64,000 nucleotides of DNA, from NCBI GenBank assembly GCA_001436895.1, contig JQAY01000006.1, positions 97,099 to 161,098 on the forward strand, in the 5' to 3' direction. A program made the translations under genes and the position numbers. The notes below the pieces were generated by a model. That model did not search any database. It was not told where the DNA came from and worked only from the letters and a program-made list of their open reading frames with translations. Origin of the DNA: Weissella confusa. Lineage in GTDB: Bacteria > Bacillota > Bacilli > Lactobacillales > Lactobacillaceae. Numbering within the stretch: position 1 is the first letter of the stretch; every line of letters begins with the position of its first letter. Below are positions 47,820 through 58,006 of the stretch, one piece after another.

Positions 47820-48697
47820 TTCAACAGTACATAATAATATAGGCCAATTGTATTAACTAAGGAATGCTTTGTAACTCGATGCTTCAACAACCATTTCATA
47901 CGAAAAAGAAGCGTTGAAGTTTGAATTTGCTCCATCGAAGAAAACAGTGGCAACATCTCTAATGTATTTTTTAAGTTAACCCAGGCTTTTGAATCTTTCG
48001 CCCCTCGTTCAACAATTTTTTGTTTACCTGCGCCGACGACATTACTACCATGTTGTCGATACTTTACAGTTGAAGTATTCAAGTAATACAGGCCGTCATT
48101 TTCGAGTGCCATAAGTGAAATCAAATGATCATGCATCGTCACTACACTTGCCTTTAAAGCACCCTTACCACTTAAATAAGTCAAAAAAGCACGGTTAATC
48201 ATTACATTATTTCCTGTCACAATTGGGTTGAATAGCAAGTCGTACATTGATTTTCTAACAAATCCCGTTGGCAATTGTTGCCCAGCTTTCGCTTCAATTT
48301 CACGCCCGCTCCCATCGATCAAATCATAATTTGTAAAGACTAAGATTGGTTTATTCCAATCTCTAACCTGTTGTATCTGCTGACTCACCTTATCATGCGA
48401 CCAAATATCATCCTGATCAGACAGAAATACAGCGTCAGGCTTGTATTTGATTGTTGCTTCAATGAGTCTCATAAACGCTTGTTGAACTCCTAATTTTTCG
48501 CCCTGCATTAGAAAATCTATGGGATAATTTTGGGCAAGAGTCTTCAACTTTTCGATAGTGTCGTCTGTTGATCCATCATCATGAACAAGTAGTTTCATCT
48601 CGCCGTCGTAACTTTGATTGAAAATTGAATGTACTTGTTCTTCAATAAATGCAGCACCGTTATACGTTGCCATAACAGTCACTAATTTTTTTGTCAT
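47804..48697 (-). CDS. GT2 glycosyltransferase, rhamnosyltransferase-like
   Basis: The 297-residue enzyme begins MTKKLVTVMATYNGAAFIEE and has 'LLVHDDGSTDDTIEKL' and the 'FLSDQDDIW' motif that marks rhamnosyl/glycosyltransferases of the RfbF/WbbL-like group. dTDP-rhamnose from the neighbouring rml genes is the plausible donor. Its C-terminus has a short basic hydrophobic tail. Confidence 0.85.
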   Translation of the reverse strand: MTKKLVTVMATYNGAAFIEEQVHSIFNQSYDGEMKLLVHDDGSTDDTIEKLKTLAQNYPIDFLMQGEKLGVQQAFMRLIEATIKYKPDAVFLSDQDDIWSHDKVSQQIQQVRDWNKPILVFTNYDLIDGSGREIEAKAGQQLPTGFVRKSMYDLLFNPIVTGNNVMINRAFLTYLSGKGALKASVVTMHDHLISLMALENDGLYYLNTSTVKYRQHGSNVVGAGKQKIVERGAKDSKAWVNLKNTLEMLPLFSSMEQIQTSTLLFRMKWLLKHRVTKHSLVNTIGLYYYVLLKWRRA

Positions 48698-48703
48698 TTT
48701 AAA

Positions 48704-49162
48704 TCACTCCAACCAAAACAGGTCTGTCGTGCGCTTGGGGTTGCTCAATCTTACATCAAAGCGAATGTTTTTCTTTCCAAACATTTTTTTGTAGTATCGC
48801 TCAAATGTCTTGGTCAATCGCAAGGTTTTTCGGTCCAAAGTAGCCTTGTTATTTCCCTCGACTGCAAACGAACTCACGACCGTATCACCAGAATCTTCAA
48901 TTCGGATTGTCCTCCTGATGTTGTCTTGTTCTTTATCACTCTTTTTTAGAAATAAGGCTTGCTTTTGACTCTTTACAAAGTCTATAAAGATATGATTTTT
49001 GTGCATTTCTAACTTATTTTTACCTTTTGCATACATAGTTGTTTCGATTCGAACCGTATTTGTATAAGAAATTTGTCGCGACGTTTTTAACATAAACAAC
49101 ATTCCACATATCAACAAAAATGCTACCGTAATAATTGGCAGAATACGCCACTTCCAACTCAT
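48704..49162 (-). CDS. membrane-anchored protein of unknown function in the polysaccharide operon
   Basis: This 152-residue protein has one N-terminal helix (about 7-26, ILPIITVAFLLICGMLFML) and a basic external domain ('SYTNTVRIETTMYAKGKNKL', 'KTFERYYKKMFGKKNIR'). ATG 49162 overlaps the stop of the preceding GT2 as TGATG and has GGAG 9 bases upstream; an earlier ATG (49183) is possible. It lacks the second helix expected of a Wzz protein. Not recognised. Confidence 0.6.
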   Translation of the reverse strand: MSWKWRILPIITVAFLLICGMLFMLKTSRQISYTNTVRIETTMYAKGKNKLEMHKNHIFIDFVKSQKQALFLKKSDKEQDNIRRTIRIEDSGDTVVSSFAVEGNNKATLDRKTLRLTKTFERYYKKMFGKKNIRFDVRLSNPKRTTDLFWLE

Positions 49163-49944
49163 CAAACCAATCTCCATCCCCACTTATTGAAATACTTAAC
49201 CATGCTATCCATCATCATCATCATTCCTCTGAAAGAATGGTTATCTCGCTTCCAACCATGTTCCAAAACCAGCCCTGGGTAATATAGCGCACCATTTGCA
49301 TTCTTGTTTAAACTCTTTGTAAGATCGGTGTCTTCCATATACATAAAGTAACGATCATCAAAACCACCGACCTGCTTAAAGTCAGAAGTTTTTAGAATCA
49401 TAAACGCACCTGTAGCATTTTGAATTGGCTGAATCGACCCATTGTATCCGGTATTCTTCTTAACAAACTCTGCCTGGCGGCGTGGCATTACCGAACTACC
49501 CAGTAATCTAATCGCTAAATCTAGAACCGTTGGTTCTTTACGATTTAACAATTGAATTTGTCCGTCTGCCGATTGCAACTGTGGTGAAAGTAATGAAGTT
49601 TCATGAGTCATCAAATAGTCAATTGCCTCATCTAGGTTCCCCACATCCTTCAAGTGAATATCTGGGTTCATAACAATGTGAACATCACTCTCAATTGTTG
49701 GTAATAATTGATTATGTCCACCACCAAAGCCAACATTTTCAGCAATTTGTATAAATTGAACCCCATCTGGATACACTACTTGACCAAAATTCTCGGATTG
49801 AGAAGAACCATTATCTAAAAAATAAAAAGAGATATCATTTTGTGATTTCTCCATAATATGTATCGCTTCATCGATATTATGTTGTAGGGTTTCTTGGCTC
49901 GGGTTATAAAACACTATACCCACACTTACCGAATACTTACTCAT
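49162..49944 (-). CDS. GT2 glycosyltransferase, WbbL/rhamnosyltransferase-like
   Basis: This 260-residue enzyme begins MSKYSVSVGIVFYNPSQE and has 'FYFLDNGSSQSE', 'ENVGFGGGHNQLL', 'HIVMNPDI' (the DxD position is NPD) and 'RYFMYMEDTDL'. This set is typical of dTDP-Rha:alpha-D-GlcNAc-type rhamnosyltransferases. ATG 49944 follows AAGGTG; the longer frame upstream has no such site. First gene of the operon down to 45785. Confidence 0.85.
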   Translation of the reverse strand: MSKYSVSVGIVFYNPSQETLQHNIDEAIHIMEKSQNDISFYFLDNGSSQSENFGQVVYPDGVQFIQIAENVGFGGGHNQLLPTIESDVHIVMNPDIHLKDVGNLDEAIDYLMTHETSLLSPQLQSADGQIQLLNRKEPTVLDLAIRLLGSSVMPRRQAEFVKKNTGYNGSIQPIQNATGAFMILKTSDFKQVGGFDDRYFMYMEDTDLTKSLNKNANGALYYPGLVLEHGWKRDNHSFRGMMMMMDSMVKYFNKWGWRLV

Positions 49945-50028
49945 TCGTTGCACCTTAACCTTAATCTGTATACTTAAAAGACTTTCACACACCATAATAC
50001 TCGAATTATTAAGCCCTGACAAATTCAA

Positions 50029-50419
50029 TTAGTAAGTATGCTTTAATGGTTACGGACATAATAAGCTTCGCATTTTTAGAGATTGACCATTTCAACAATG
50101 TGAAATCAGCTGCCTGAGTGAGGCTCAAAATATTAAATTTTACTGGTCATCGACACCATTTGACTGTGAAAAAAACTCCGATCAAAATCTGATTTGTTGT
50201 AATCAGTTTAATCGGAGGTTCGTTATTTTGTTATCCTTGCGGTGTCTACCGGCTTACCAACAACTCGCTGGTTCTCCACTACGCTAGCATAGAAAGCTCT
50301 TGTAATTTCAACGATTTTTCGTGGCAGAATTACAAGGTTCTATTCATTCTGTGTGTTTTTATCCGTGTCCATAAAAATATACTGAAGCATTTAGTCACGC
50401 ATAAACCCGTCCTAACTCA
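50029..50419. other. gap with terminator and possible gene remnant
   Basis: About 390 bases. On the minus strand 50230-50350 is open for about 41 codons (LPRKIVEITRAFYASVVENQ...) and ends at a stop just before the terminator at 50169-50221. It lacks a start and could be the 3' end of a lost gene. On the plus strand a ~22-codon frame reads FAFLEIDHFNNVKSAA, also without start. Neither can be named. Confidence 0.4.
50169..50221 (-). terminator. terminator downstream of the flippase gene
   Basis: ACCTCCGATTAAACTGATT pairs imperfectly with AATCAGATTTTGATCGGAGT on the minus strand, then T7. Confidence 0.78.
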
Positions 50420-51889
50420 TCATTCATTATATAAACGGTTCCGTTTAACACGCTTATATAAAATGCCAACGATATCCCTATTGAATGCAAACCAATAAAT
50501 CGCATATGAAATCGATCCGACAATGATTTGCTGCACAGTTTCTACCCAGCCTGAAAAATTCAATAGATTTGTCATAAATATAGTCAAGTACATCAATACT
50601 CCTGGGATGACAGACTTCCAAGTTCCTTGGAGTAAATGATTGATCTTGAATACATCCCTTACCATCCACATTTGAATGCCAGCAACTAACATCTCGGATA
50701 AGACTGTCGCGAAGGCTGCCCCATTCAGGCCCCATAAAGGTATAAAAATAAAATTCATTACTATGTTTGCAACCGCTCCTAACGAAACAGAAAGAGCGAA
50801 ATCACGGTTTCGCATTGTTGGAACTAAATATTGCGTACCAATGACATTAGACCACCCGATAAACAAAATCATAGGTGCTAGAATAACCATTGCAATACTT
50901 GTGGGATGAAATTCACTACCCATAAACCAGTTTGTGAAATTGTTCGATATTGCTATTAATCCAAAAACAAGTGGAACACTAATTGCCGTAACAATTCGCA
51001 TCGACAGCTTGATAGACTTTTTCACCTGAGAAAAATCTTCTTTTGACACAAAATTAGCAATTCTTGGCATCATTACCAGTCCGACCGCAGTTACAACTGA
51101 CAGGGCAACTTTTACAATTTTATCTGCGCTATCATAAAAACCTGCTAAATCCGTTTGACCAGCCTGAAGCACCGGTAACATTGTCTTATTCAGTTGCAAA
51201 TAAATTTGGGTCGCAATTGTAGGAATGAATAAAGAAACGGTAGGCACAAGATGTTTTCTTACGCCAGATCCGAAAAGGGTTTTCCATCCAGGTTTGAAAA
51301 CCATAGAAGGTAGGAAAGCCCAGAGCGTTAAATTACCTAGAAACTGTGTCAAACCCAACAATAAAATATACTTGTTAAAGTCAGTCTGGTTTTTAATTAG
51401 GGTAAAAATTGCCAGGACCATAGCCATCTTGATCACAGAATTCCTAACCACAGTTTTTTTAAAATCTTCAAGCCCCATAAAAAACCATGAAATATCAAAC
51501 GCTCCTGCAATAATCAGTATACCTTGCAAATAAAGTTGTACTTGGTATTCCCCATACTTATTTCCAGATGCAACCAAAATAAGGATAGATGCAACATATA
51601 GTATGCACGCAATGATCGAAACCATGAAATGCAGACCTTGAATTTGCCAGAAAACAACACTACGTTTTTCATCAGATTCCCGAACAAATGCTATTTCCCT
51701 TTGCCCGTAAAGTGTTATTCCGAGGGTTCCTAATAAAACAAAATAACTAGCAATGGAATTTGTCCAAGATTGAACTCCAATCCCCTCTTTACCAAGTACG
51801 TGAGCTAAATAAGTCAACGTAACTAACGGCACCCACACAGTCAACAACTGATAGGAGACATTATAAAAATAATTTTTAATCACTTGCAT
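50420..51889 (-). CDS. oligosaccharide flippase (Wzx/MATE-like)
   Basis: This 489-residue protein with 12-14 predicted helices belongs to the polysaccharide_synt family that moves lipid-linked repeat units across the membrane. Marks include 'YNVSYQLLTVWVPLVTLTYL' at the start, the amphipathic early 'GKEGIGVQSWTNSIASYFVL', and 'QTDLAGFYDSADKIVKVAL'. It is a single-gene unit. A GATTGTTATTCA/TGAATAACAATC inverted repeat lies upstream (51982-52019). Confidence 0.9.
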   Translation of the reverse strand: MQVIKNYFYNVSYQLLTVWVPLVTLTYLAHVLGKEGIGVQSWTNSIASYFVLLGTLGITLYGQREIAFVRESDEKRSVVFWQIQGLHFMVSIIACILYVASILILVASGNKYGEYQVQLYLQGILIIAGAFDISWFFMGLEDFKKTVVRNSVIKMAMVLAIFTLIKNQTDFNKYILLLGLTQFLGNLTLWAFLPSMVFKPGWKTLFGSGVRKHLVPTVSLFIPTIATQIYLQLNKTMLPVLQAGQTDLAGFYDSADKIVKVALSVVTAVGLVMMPRIANFVSKEDFSQVKKSIKLSMRIVTAISVPLVFGLIAISNNFTNWFMGSEFHPTSIAMVILAPMILFIGWSNVIGTQYLVPTMRNRDFALSVSLGAVANIVMNFIFIPLWGLNGAAFATVLSEMLVAGIQMWMVRDVFKINHLLQGTWKSVIPGVLMYLTIFMTNLLNFSGWVETVQQIIVGSISYAIYWFAFNRDIVGILYKRVKRNRLYNE

Positions 51890-51981
51890 ATTTTCATTCT
51901 CTTTACATAATAATTTAATTGCTCACGTCAACTCGTCTCCAAAGTTTAAGCATACCTCATTATTCAACAGCTATCAAATTA

Positions 51982-52019
51982 GATTGTTATTCATGCTTGA
52001 ATACCCCTGAATAACAATC
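51982..52019. repeat. 12-bp perfect inverted repeat upstream of the flippase gene
   Basis: GATTGTTATTCA (51982-51993) and TGAATAACAATC (52008-52019) with a 14-base spacer, no T-run. It could be an operator or the end of an element. Confidence 0.5.
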
Positions 52020-52050
52020 AACTAAACAATGCACTTAGTCTCTGATTAAA

Positions 52051-52086
52051 CAAAAAGGAATTAAGCACATTGCTCAATTCCTTTGT
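52051..52086 (-). terminator. terminator of the LTA-synthase-like gene
   Basis: AAAGGAATTGAGCA/TGCTTAATTCCTTT stem with T5 on the minus strand. Confidence 0.85.
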
Positions 52087-52124
52087 TAAACTAGCTATCT
52101 CAAACTACTATCTCAAATTAGCCA

Positions 52125-53997
52125 TTAAAAAAATTTCAGCTTATCAAGATAATGATTGCCGACAAACGAATCATAAACTACTAGTCTGAATTTATCTAGC
52201 AGCTTCTTCTGTTCCTTTGTCAGACTGCGCTCATCAACACTCTTGCCATCCTCAGAGACAAATACCATCCGCCCGTTGGAATCCCTTGTGTATGATTGAA
52301 CAGCCGGCAATTTTTCGGAAAACTCAGACTGTAGCGCCTCATAGGGAGTTACTTTAACCCCTGAAATTGCTTTCACCGTAGCGTAAAACTCAGATGGCGC
52401 CATTACTTTTTTGGTTATACGCCCAGTGCCATTAACAAGTTTTGCAGAATCGTTCTGCCAAATAAAGAAATCTGTTGAGTGCGTTAAAACCGGATTTCTC
52501 TGTCCCAAAAACGAATACGCCGATGGCCAATGGTCGCCATAGAAGACAACAGTTATTGGCCGTGAATTGCCATTTAATTTGTCAAGCAACAGTTTGGTTT
52601 GCTTATCAGTTTCATGAGCGCCCGTCAAATAAGTCTCTACCGCACCTTGATTATTACCTATATTCTCTTTTACTTGTATCTGATCATGTAAATTAGCATA
52701 TTCATTGTTCAAGTATGGGGCATGATTTTGCATAGTAATTAGCTGAACGAACTTTGATTGGTCTGCCCCAGCAGACACATTCTCTTCTAAGTCTGCATAT
52801 GCACTTTTGTCATCAATATTCGAACTATTTCCTAAACGTGATTTATGATTGATATCACCATTGTCAGTGGTTAAAAACTTCTTCATCCCCAATGCCTTAT
52901 ACGCGTTACGACGGTTATAAAAAGTCCCCTTATACGGATGTATAGTTACACTTTTATCAAATTCGCGTAAAATAGATGGTTGATTTAAACTTGTTGCAAG
53001 TTGAACATATGGCGTCGTAACAGAAGAATCAAAGATTGTGAGTGGCACCCCGGATAGCGACATATACTCTATGTTTGCAGTTCCACCACCAAATCCTGAA
53101 GATATCATAGTACCCGAAACAGCTGATTCTTTCTTGATTTGATTAATATTTGGTAACACATCTGAAGTAGGCGAAATCCCCTTAACATATTGGGGATTTG
53201 TTAAAGATTCACTTAAAATAAAAATTACCGTTTGTCCATCGAAATTTGCTCTCTCCCGACTTTTATTAATTTTCTGAGAAACATGATCAAATTCATTTGA
53301 GATTTTTATCATTGTTTGTTTATTATAATTCGTCGGTTTGTCAATAGGATTGACCTTTACGCTTTCTAGAAACACCACGACTGGACCGTTATTTGCTGCA
53401 GATTCCGCTGAAGACCAATCGATAATTTTGCGCCCAGACATGGTATAAAATTCGCTGGCTTTTGTGGCAGGAATGGCAAACGGAACACTGACGATAAAAG
53501 CACTTACAAATATCGCCAACACACGCCTTTTGTTATTAGAAATAAATAGCTAAATTCCATTTTTTTCGCAAATGGATGTACACGAAAACAGTTCCTACTA
53601 CTATCACAGTCAGAACCACAAACGAGGTGGCTGCCACTGCAATTGGGATCATTGAAATCAATTCTGGGATTGACTTTAATTCATTCAAGTCTGCAAAGAC
53701 AATTGATTCACCTCGCATTTTAATAATTAAAAATTCGGTGGTTAATAACACCAAGATCGCACTACCGATGGCTATTTCAGTGAGTAGAAATCTATCGATT
53801 AGCGCATACACAAGTAAAACAACCCAAAAAATCCAAAAAAATGAGGCGTACGATATTTCGGAAAGAAAAATCCTATGTAGGGCGAAGTTTATTCTGCTCG
53901 CCCAACTCATTTGCAGACTTGAAGAAGCTGTAAGAAACAATAATGCATTGATTCCAAATGAAATCAAAAGCAAATACAATATTTTTTTCCAGTTCAT
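52125..53997 (-). pseudogene. LTA synthase-like sulfatase-family protein, frameshifted
   Basis: Two adjacent frames form one LtaS-type protein. The first (53997-53536) has four or five hydrophobic segments. The second (from about 53550 to 52125) is the extracellular sulfatase-fold domain with 'VIFILSESLTNP', the likely catalytic Thr in GFGGGTANIEYMS, and 'VVFYGDHWPSA'. Removing one base in the AT-rich stretch 53539-53549 joins them into about 623 residues, close to normal LtaS length. LtaS polymerises glycerol phosphate from phosphatidylglycerol. A sequencing error is the alternative. Position in a polysaccharide locus suggests modification of that polymer rather than housekeeping LTA. Confidence 0.82.
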
Positions 53998-54018
53998 ATA
54001 TAAAAGTATGTCTCCCAA

Positions 54019-54452
54019 GGTTTTAGATGTCCTTCAGTATAGCAAATAAAAATAAACCGGTAAACCAGACACGGCCGTTTGCGCATGAAATACTTCTAGA
54101 TATTTTTTACGTTCTTGTGGTATTTAGTAGATCATACAAATCGTTGTATATCTTCAACAAAACGCAAATAATATCCATAATCAGAACCCCTGGAAAAATA
54201 TTAGCATTTCCTAATTAAAACGAAACTAATCAATCTAAAAATGTTTTTTGTCCATTAATAACAGACGTTATACCTTTAAACCTAATCAAGCTTTTCAAAA
54301 ACCAAAGTCTATTATTCACGAAAGACTAACTAAGCCACATGATATAAACTTAATTCATTGCGACACAAAATACAGGCACTCGCTGATATACAACTAATTA
54401 TATTCAAGTCGTGCCTTCTCATTTGCGCGTAGCATACTCTTGTAATTCTTGA
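54019..54452. other. AT-rich gap, no gene seen
   Basis: About 430 bases between the LTA-synthase-like gene and the second flippase gene. It has a 63-codon plus-strand frame (54027-54218) with no ribosome binding site or family match, here regarded as chance. Confidence 0.5.
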
Positions 54453-55934
54453 CTATTTAAAATGTAACGTAATTCGAATAAATTCAACGGCCGACTCATA
54501 CATTCGTTTAATTGCCATGAACATTATCATATTGGTGGCTCTTGCAACCGGAGTGCTAAATAAATAGACAACAACCATATACAATGCCACCCCAATCACG
54601 GCTTCCAAAGCAGAAAACTTCGGATACGGTCCTGGGACATTTCTAATAACAGACAACAACCCAAACATCGCTACGACACCGGCTACTGCATAACGCCAGA
54701 TTACGCCTAGTAACTGCCAAATATCAATCACTCGGCGCAAGAGCATAACCTGTAATAATAACGCAGCTAATTCACCAATCAACGCTGCCCATGCAGCAGA
54801 TATCATACCGAAGGTCGGTACCAAAAGAATCGTCAACGCAACATTGATGCCCGACCCAATTTGAACTGGAACAGATACATTTCTAAAACCGCGATCTGCA
54901 GCCATTTGTTGCAATGCCAGACTATACCGCCATGACGCCACAATGATCACAAAAGCTAAGATTTGTAAAACATCGCCAGTTTTTGCAAATGTTGGTCCTA
55001 GGAACCAATAAACCGCTTGTGTACCAACTGTTGCAACACCAACAGCAAGTATAATGCTCAATGCTGAACTGTATTCAATCGCATCATAAAAGGATTTTGC
55101 TACCCCTGCTGAATCGCCATTTTGCCTTTGATGCGTCACCTTAGTCATCATAGCCATTGCGATACCAAGAACCAACGCAATACCTACTTTGACCAATAAC
55201 TCTGCACTGTAGTACACCGCTACATCTTCAGCGCCCTTTGTCACAAATAAAATTGCTTTGTTCAAATACAACGATAGCTGTGGCAAAAGTGAGATAGCAA
55301 AATAAAATCCTAGTGATTTCAGATGGATTTTCGCAGTGAAACTATCAAATGTAATGCGCACAAGCGCACTTGGTAGTCTGATCCAAAGCAACAAATTAGC
55401 AAATATCGTCGTTACAGCCAACAAAATAATGAATCGACTTAAATCGGATGGACTTTTAACAAAAATAATCAGTGGTACAAATCTGAGCATCTGCACTAAA
55501 GAATCTCTTCTAACCACTACTCTCGTCTTGTTTATGCCATTGTATAACCAAGCAATATCTAGAATTGCCCCAATGTAAAACAACAGCTGCAAAATAAAAA
55601 CTCTGGTATACGGTAGATGCGTAAACATAATAAATGCCCACGTCATTGCAGCCAGCGTAGTGAACAATACTAATTGCACACTCCATACACCCCAAAAAAA
55701 CGAGGAATTTCCACGCTTATCTGGTGGCATTTTATTTAATTCGCTTTGAGCATATATCCTGATTGCAGTTGAAGCAACAGCGATTGTTAACATAATTAAT
55801 GTATACGTTCCAACTTGAACACCAAGTGCATGTAGTTGCAAAATATGGGCAACATACGTCAAAAAGAATAACGGTACCAACTCCGTTGTAAGTCGCATAA
55901 CCGTTTCTTGTATATAAACTTTCAATAACTGCAT
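54453..55934 (-). CDS. second oligosaccharide flippase (Wzx/MATE-like)
   Basis: This 493-residue polytopic protein of the same superfamily as the flippase at 50420 shares its opening layout ('VPLFFLTYVAHILQLHALGV' against 'VPLVTLTYLAHVLGKEGIGV') but is otherwise distant. 'DIAWLYNGINKTRVVVRRD' corresponds to 'DISWFFMGLEDFKKTVVRN'. Two flippases in one locus suggest two polymers or replacement in progress. Confidence 0.88.
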   Translation of the reverse strand: MQLLKVYIQETVMRLTTELVPLFFLTYVAHILQLHALGVQVGTYTLIMLTIAVASTAIRIYAQSELNKMPPDKRGNSSFFWGVWSVQLVLFTTLAAMTWAFIMFTHLPYTRVFILQLLFYIGAILDIAWLYNGINKTRVVVRRDSLVQMLRFVPLIIFVKSPSDLSRFIILLAVTTIFANLLLWIRLPSALVRITFDSFTAKIHLKSLGFYFAISLLPQLSLYLNKAILFVTKGAEDVAVYYSAELLVKVGIALVLGIAMAMMTKVTHQRQNGDSAGVAKSFYDAIEYSSALSIILAVGVATVGTQAVYWFLGPTFAKTGDVLQILAFVIIVASWRYSLALQQMAADRGFRNVSVPVQIGSGINVALTILLVPTFGMISAAWAALIGELAALLLQVMLLRRVIDIWQLLGVIWRYAVAGVVAMFGLLSVIRNVPGPYPKFSALEAVIGVALYMVVVYLFSTPVARATNMIMFMAIKRMYESAVEFIRITLHFK

Positions 55935-55980
55935 TACTCTTACGCCCTATCATTTCGTTTCCAACTTAGACAATAATAGC

Positions 55981-56015
55981 AAAAAAAGCCAGAAAGTTAA
56001 AAACACTTTCCGACT
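55981..56015 (-). terminator. terminator of the wzt-wzm-GT operon
   Basis: GTCGGAAAGT/ACTTTCTGGC hairpin followed by T7 on the minus strand. Confidence 0.78.
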
Positions 56016-56026
56016 TTTCAAATAAA

Positions 56027-57160
56027 CTATTTAAGCTTCTTTTGATCAGCAGCGATTCGAGCTTGCTTATCTTCTTCAATTTCCTTCAAGAAAGCATCGA
56101 CTTTGGTACTCTTACCAGCATAATCTGATAGCTTACCATTTTCGATAATTTCCATCTCTTCATCAAGAGTAATACGCTCAGTAGGAGCAGATAGGTAACG
56201 TGCATGAATCAGCTTGTTAATAGAACGTACATCGTAGTTCTTCAAGCCTTCCGCAAACTCAATTTCTGGATTAAAGAACAAGCCGCGCCAAGAACCCTTG
56301 ATAATCATGCCTGCCTTCTTCATACGGAACTTAACTGACTTTCCAAGTAATACGTGACGTAAGTCCCAACGGAAAGCCCCCTTAAACATCCCCAACATAT
56401 CGCGCTTGTTAATACGACGCGCAGTTAGCATACGATTGCGGAACTCATACTCATAGCGCCAAAGACGACCGCCATCCTCTTCACGGACGATGTCTCCGGG
56501 CATCGTATTTTCCTTAGACTTGTGAACAACAACCGATTTAACAACCGTGTAACCACGATAAATATCAGCGATACGGTTTGTATACTCAATGTCGTCACCC
56601 CAAATGAAGTATTCCTTTTGTGGTAGTCCAACCATTGCAACCATTTCACGCGGAATCATGACAGATACAAATGATGAGTTAACAACTTCAACTCCTGGGT
56701 TGTCACCTTGCAAATATACAGGCCAGGTTAATGCACGTGGTGCTTGCACGTTCATCCATGATGAACGACCTTCCAATGTACCCCAACGTACAACAGAATT
56801 AACAAAACCAACATGTTCATGCTCATTCATAAATTCAACAAGGTACTTCAAGGCATCAGGTTGCGCAATAGTATCGTCGTCCATCAACCAGACATAATCA
56901 TCGTCAGTTTCTTCAGCGAAGAGTCGAACGGCCTTGTTGAATCCACCGGCTCCTCCAAGGTTTTCCTTAGAATTATAGACAACTACACGTTCGTCATCCA
57001 ACCCGTTAAGGTACTCTTCCGTACCATCAGTAGACATGTTATTAATCACGATTACGTGATTTAAATAGTCAGTTTGATTCAATACAGCAGCAAGTGATTC
57101 CTTCAACAAATCCAAACGATTGTAAGTCACGATAGCTGCTGAAACTTTATTTCCAGTCAT
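56027..57160 (-). CDS. GT2 glycosyltransferase, GlfT2-like (long form)
   Basis: This 377-residue enzyme begins MTGNKVSAAIVTYNRLDLLK and has 'VINNMSTDGTEEYLNGL', 'YVWLMDDDTIAQPDAL' and 'FIWGDDIEYTNR', the GlfT2-like set. About 80 extra C-terminal residues are helical and highly charged (SDYAGKSTKVDAFLKEIEED). It is co-transcribed with the ABC exporter, whose permease stop lies 13 bases upstream, so it likely builds the polymer that this exporter moves. Confidence 0.86.
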   Translation of the reverse strand: MTGNKVSAAIVTYNRLDLLKESLAAVLNQTDYLNHVIVINNMSTDGTEEYLNGLDDERVVVYNSKENLGGAGGFNKAVRLFAEETDDDYVWLMDDDTIAQPDALKYLVEFMNEHEHVGFVNSVVRWGTLEGRSSWMNVQAPRALTWPVYLQGDNPGVEVVNSSFVSVMIPREMVAMVGLPQKEYFIWGDDIEYTNRIADIYRGYTVVKSVVVHKSKENTMPGDIVREEDGGRLWRYEYEFRNRMLTARRINKRDMLGMFKGAFRWDLRHVLLGKSVKFRMKKAGMIIKGSWRGLFFNPEIEFAEGLKNYDVRSINKLIHARYLSAPTERITLDEEMEIIENGKLSDYAGKSTKVDAFLKEIEEDKQARIAADQKKLK

Positions 57161-57173
57161 AATTTCTTTTTCC

Positions 57174-58001
57174 TTAAATGAAGTCAATTAATTGATCCTT
57201 AAACTTCAAGTATAAGTGTGAGCCAACAACGGCAAACAAAATTACTTCAAGCCAGAATACGCCCATCAATGAAGGGCTGTTCCAGAACCATTCTTGGGTT
57301 AGGAACGTTTCACGCCACCCATTAACAATGTAATAGAATGGGTTAACACGTGAGATATAGTAAATCAAATTTTGGAATGGTGTACCCATTTCAGGCTCAT
57401 AAAGGATTCCTGAAACGAAGAACAACAAACGCAATACTTGGCGGATTGCTAAATCGTAATCCGGAATCAAGATATTAATCGTAGCACTAAATAGACCCAA
57501 GAAGAACAACATCACCAACGCAGCAAATCCGTAGTATAGGATTTGTAGCCAGTAAATACTTACGTGGAAGTGTCCTGTTACTGCCATCGAAATTCCCGCA
57601 ACAACCGAAATTGATAGAATTGCGGGGAATACTTGCACAATACGAATACTTGGCAAAATCGATACCGGGAACTTAACATTACGCACCATAAAAATTTGTG
57701 TTTGAATGGAACGGATAGTATCCGAGAACCCTTGGTTCACCAAGTACCAAGCCGTAAATCCGACAGACATCCACACAAAGTATGGCAAACCTTCTTGTGG
57801 TGCGCGCGATTGAAAACCGCCACCAAAGATTACCGCGTACGTTAGCACTTGGAATAGTGGATCTAGAATTTCCCAGAACGATCCCAAGTACTTGTGGGCA
57901 TTATTTGCTCGTGTATCATACATGGCCAAACGAACGGTCATTGGAAAATAACGAACTTGTTCTACTGCTAATTGCAGGATAGATTTAATCATTACAAACA
58001 T
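57174..58001 (-). CDS. polysaccharide/teichoic acid ABC exporter permease (Wzm/TagG type)
   Basis: This ABC-2 membrane permease of 275 residues has six hydrophobic segments and the family's 'KYLGSFWEILDPLFQVLTYAV' amphipathic N-terminus, 'VRNVKFPVSILPSIRI' and 'VNPFYYIVNGWRETFL'. It is paired with the ATPase gene 5 bases upstream and would export a finished lipid-linked glycan. Confidence 0.92.
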   Translation of the reverse strand: MFVMIKSILQLAVEQVRYFPMTVRLAMYDTRANNAHKYLGSFWEILDPLFQVLTYAVIFGGGFQSRAPQEGLPYFVWMSVGFTAWYLVNQGFSDTIRSIQTQIFMVRNVKFPVSILPSIRIVQVFPAILSISVVAGISMAVTGHFHVSIYWLQILYYGFAALVMLFFLGLFSATINILIPDYDLAIRQVLRLLFFVSGILYEPEMGTPFQNLIYYISRVNPFYYIVNGWRETFLTQEWFWNSPSLMGVFWLEVILFAVVGSHLYLKFKDQLIDFI

Positions 58002-58006
58002 ATCAA

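Noticed and set aside
50040..50110. Possible transposase remnant on the plus strand (FAFLEIDHFNNVKSAA)
   Set aside because: Too short and no clear inverted repeats; kept only as a note in the gap entry.
53536..53566. Programmed -1 frameshift on the A7 run (A_AAA_AAA) to join the LTA-synthase-like fragments
   Set aside because: The downstream fragment is not in the -1 frame reached from that run; an in-frame TAG intervenes. A one-base change nearer 53539-53549 is required instead.
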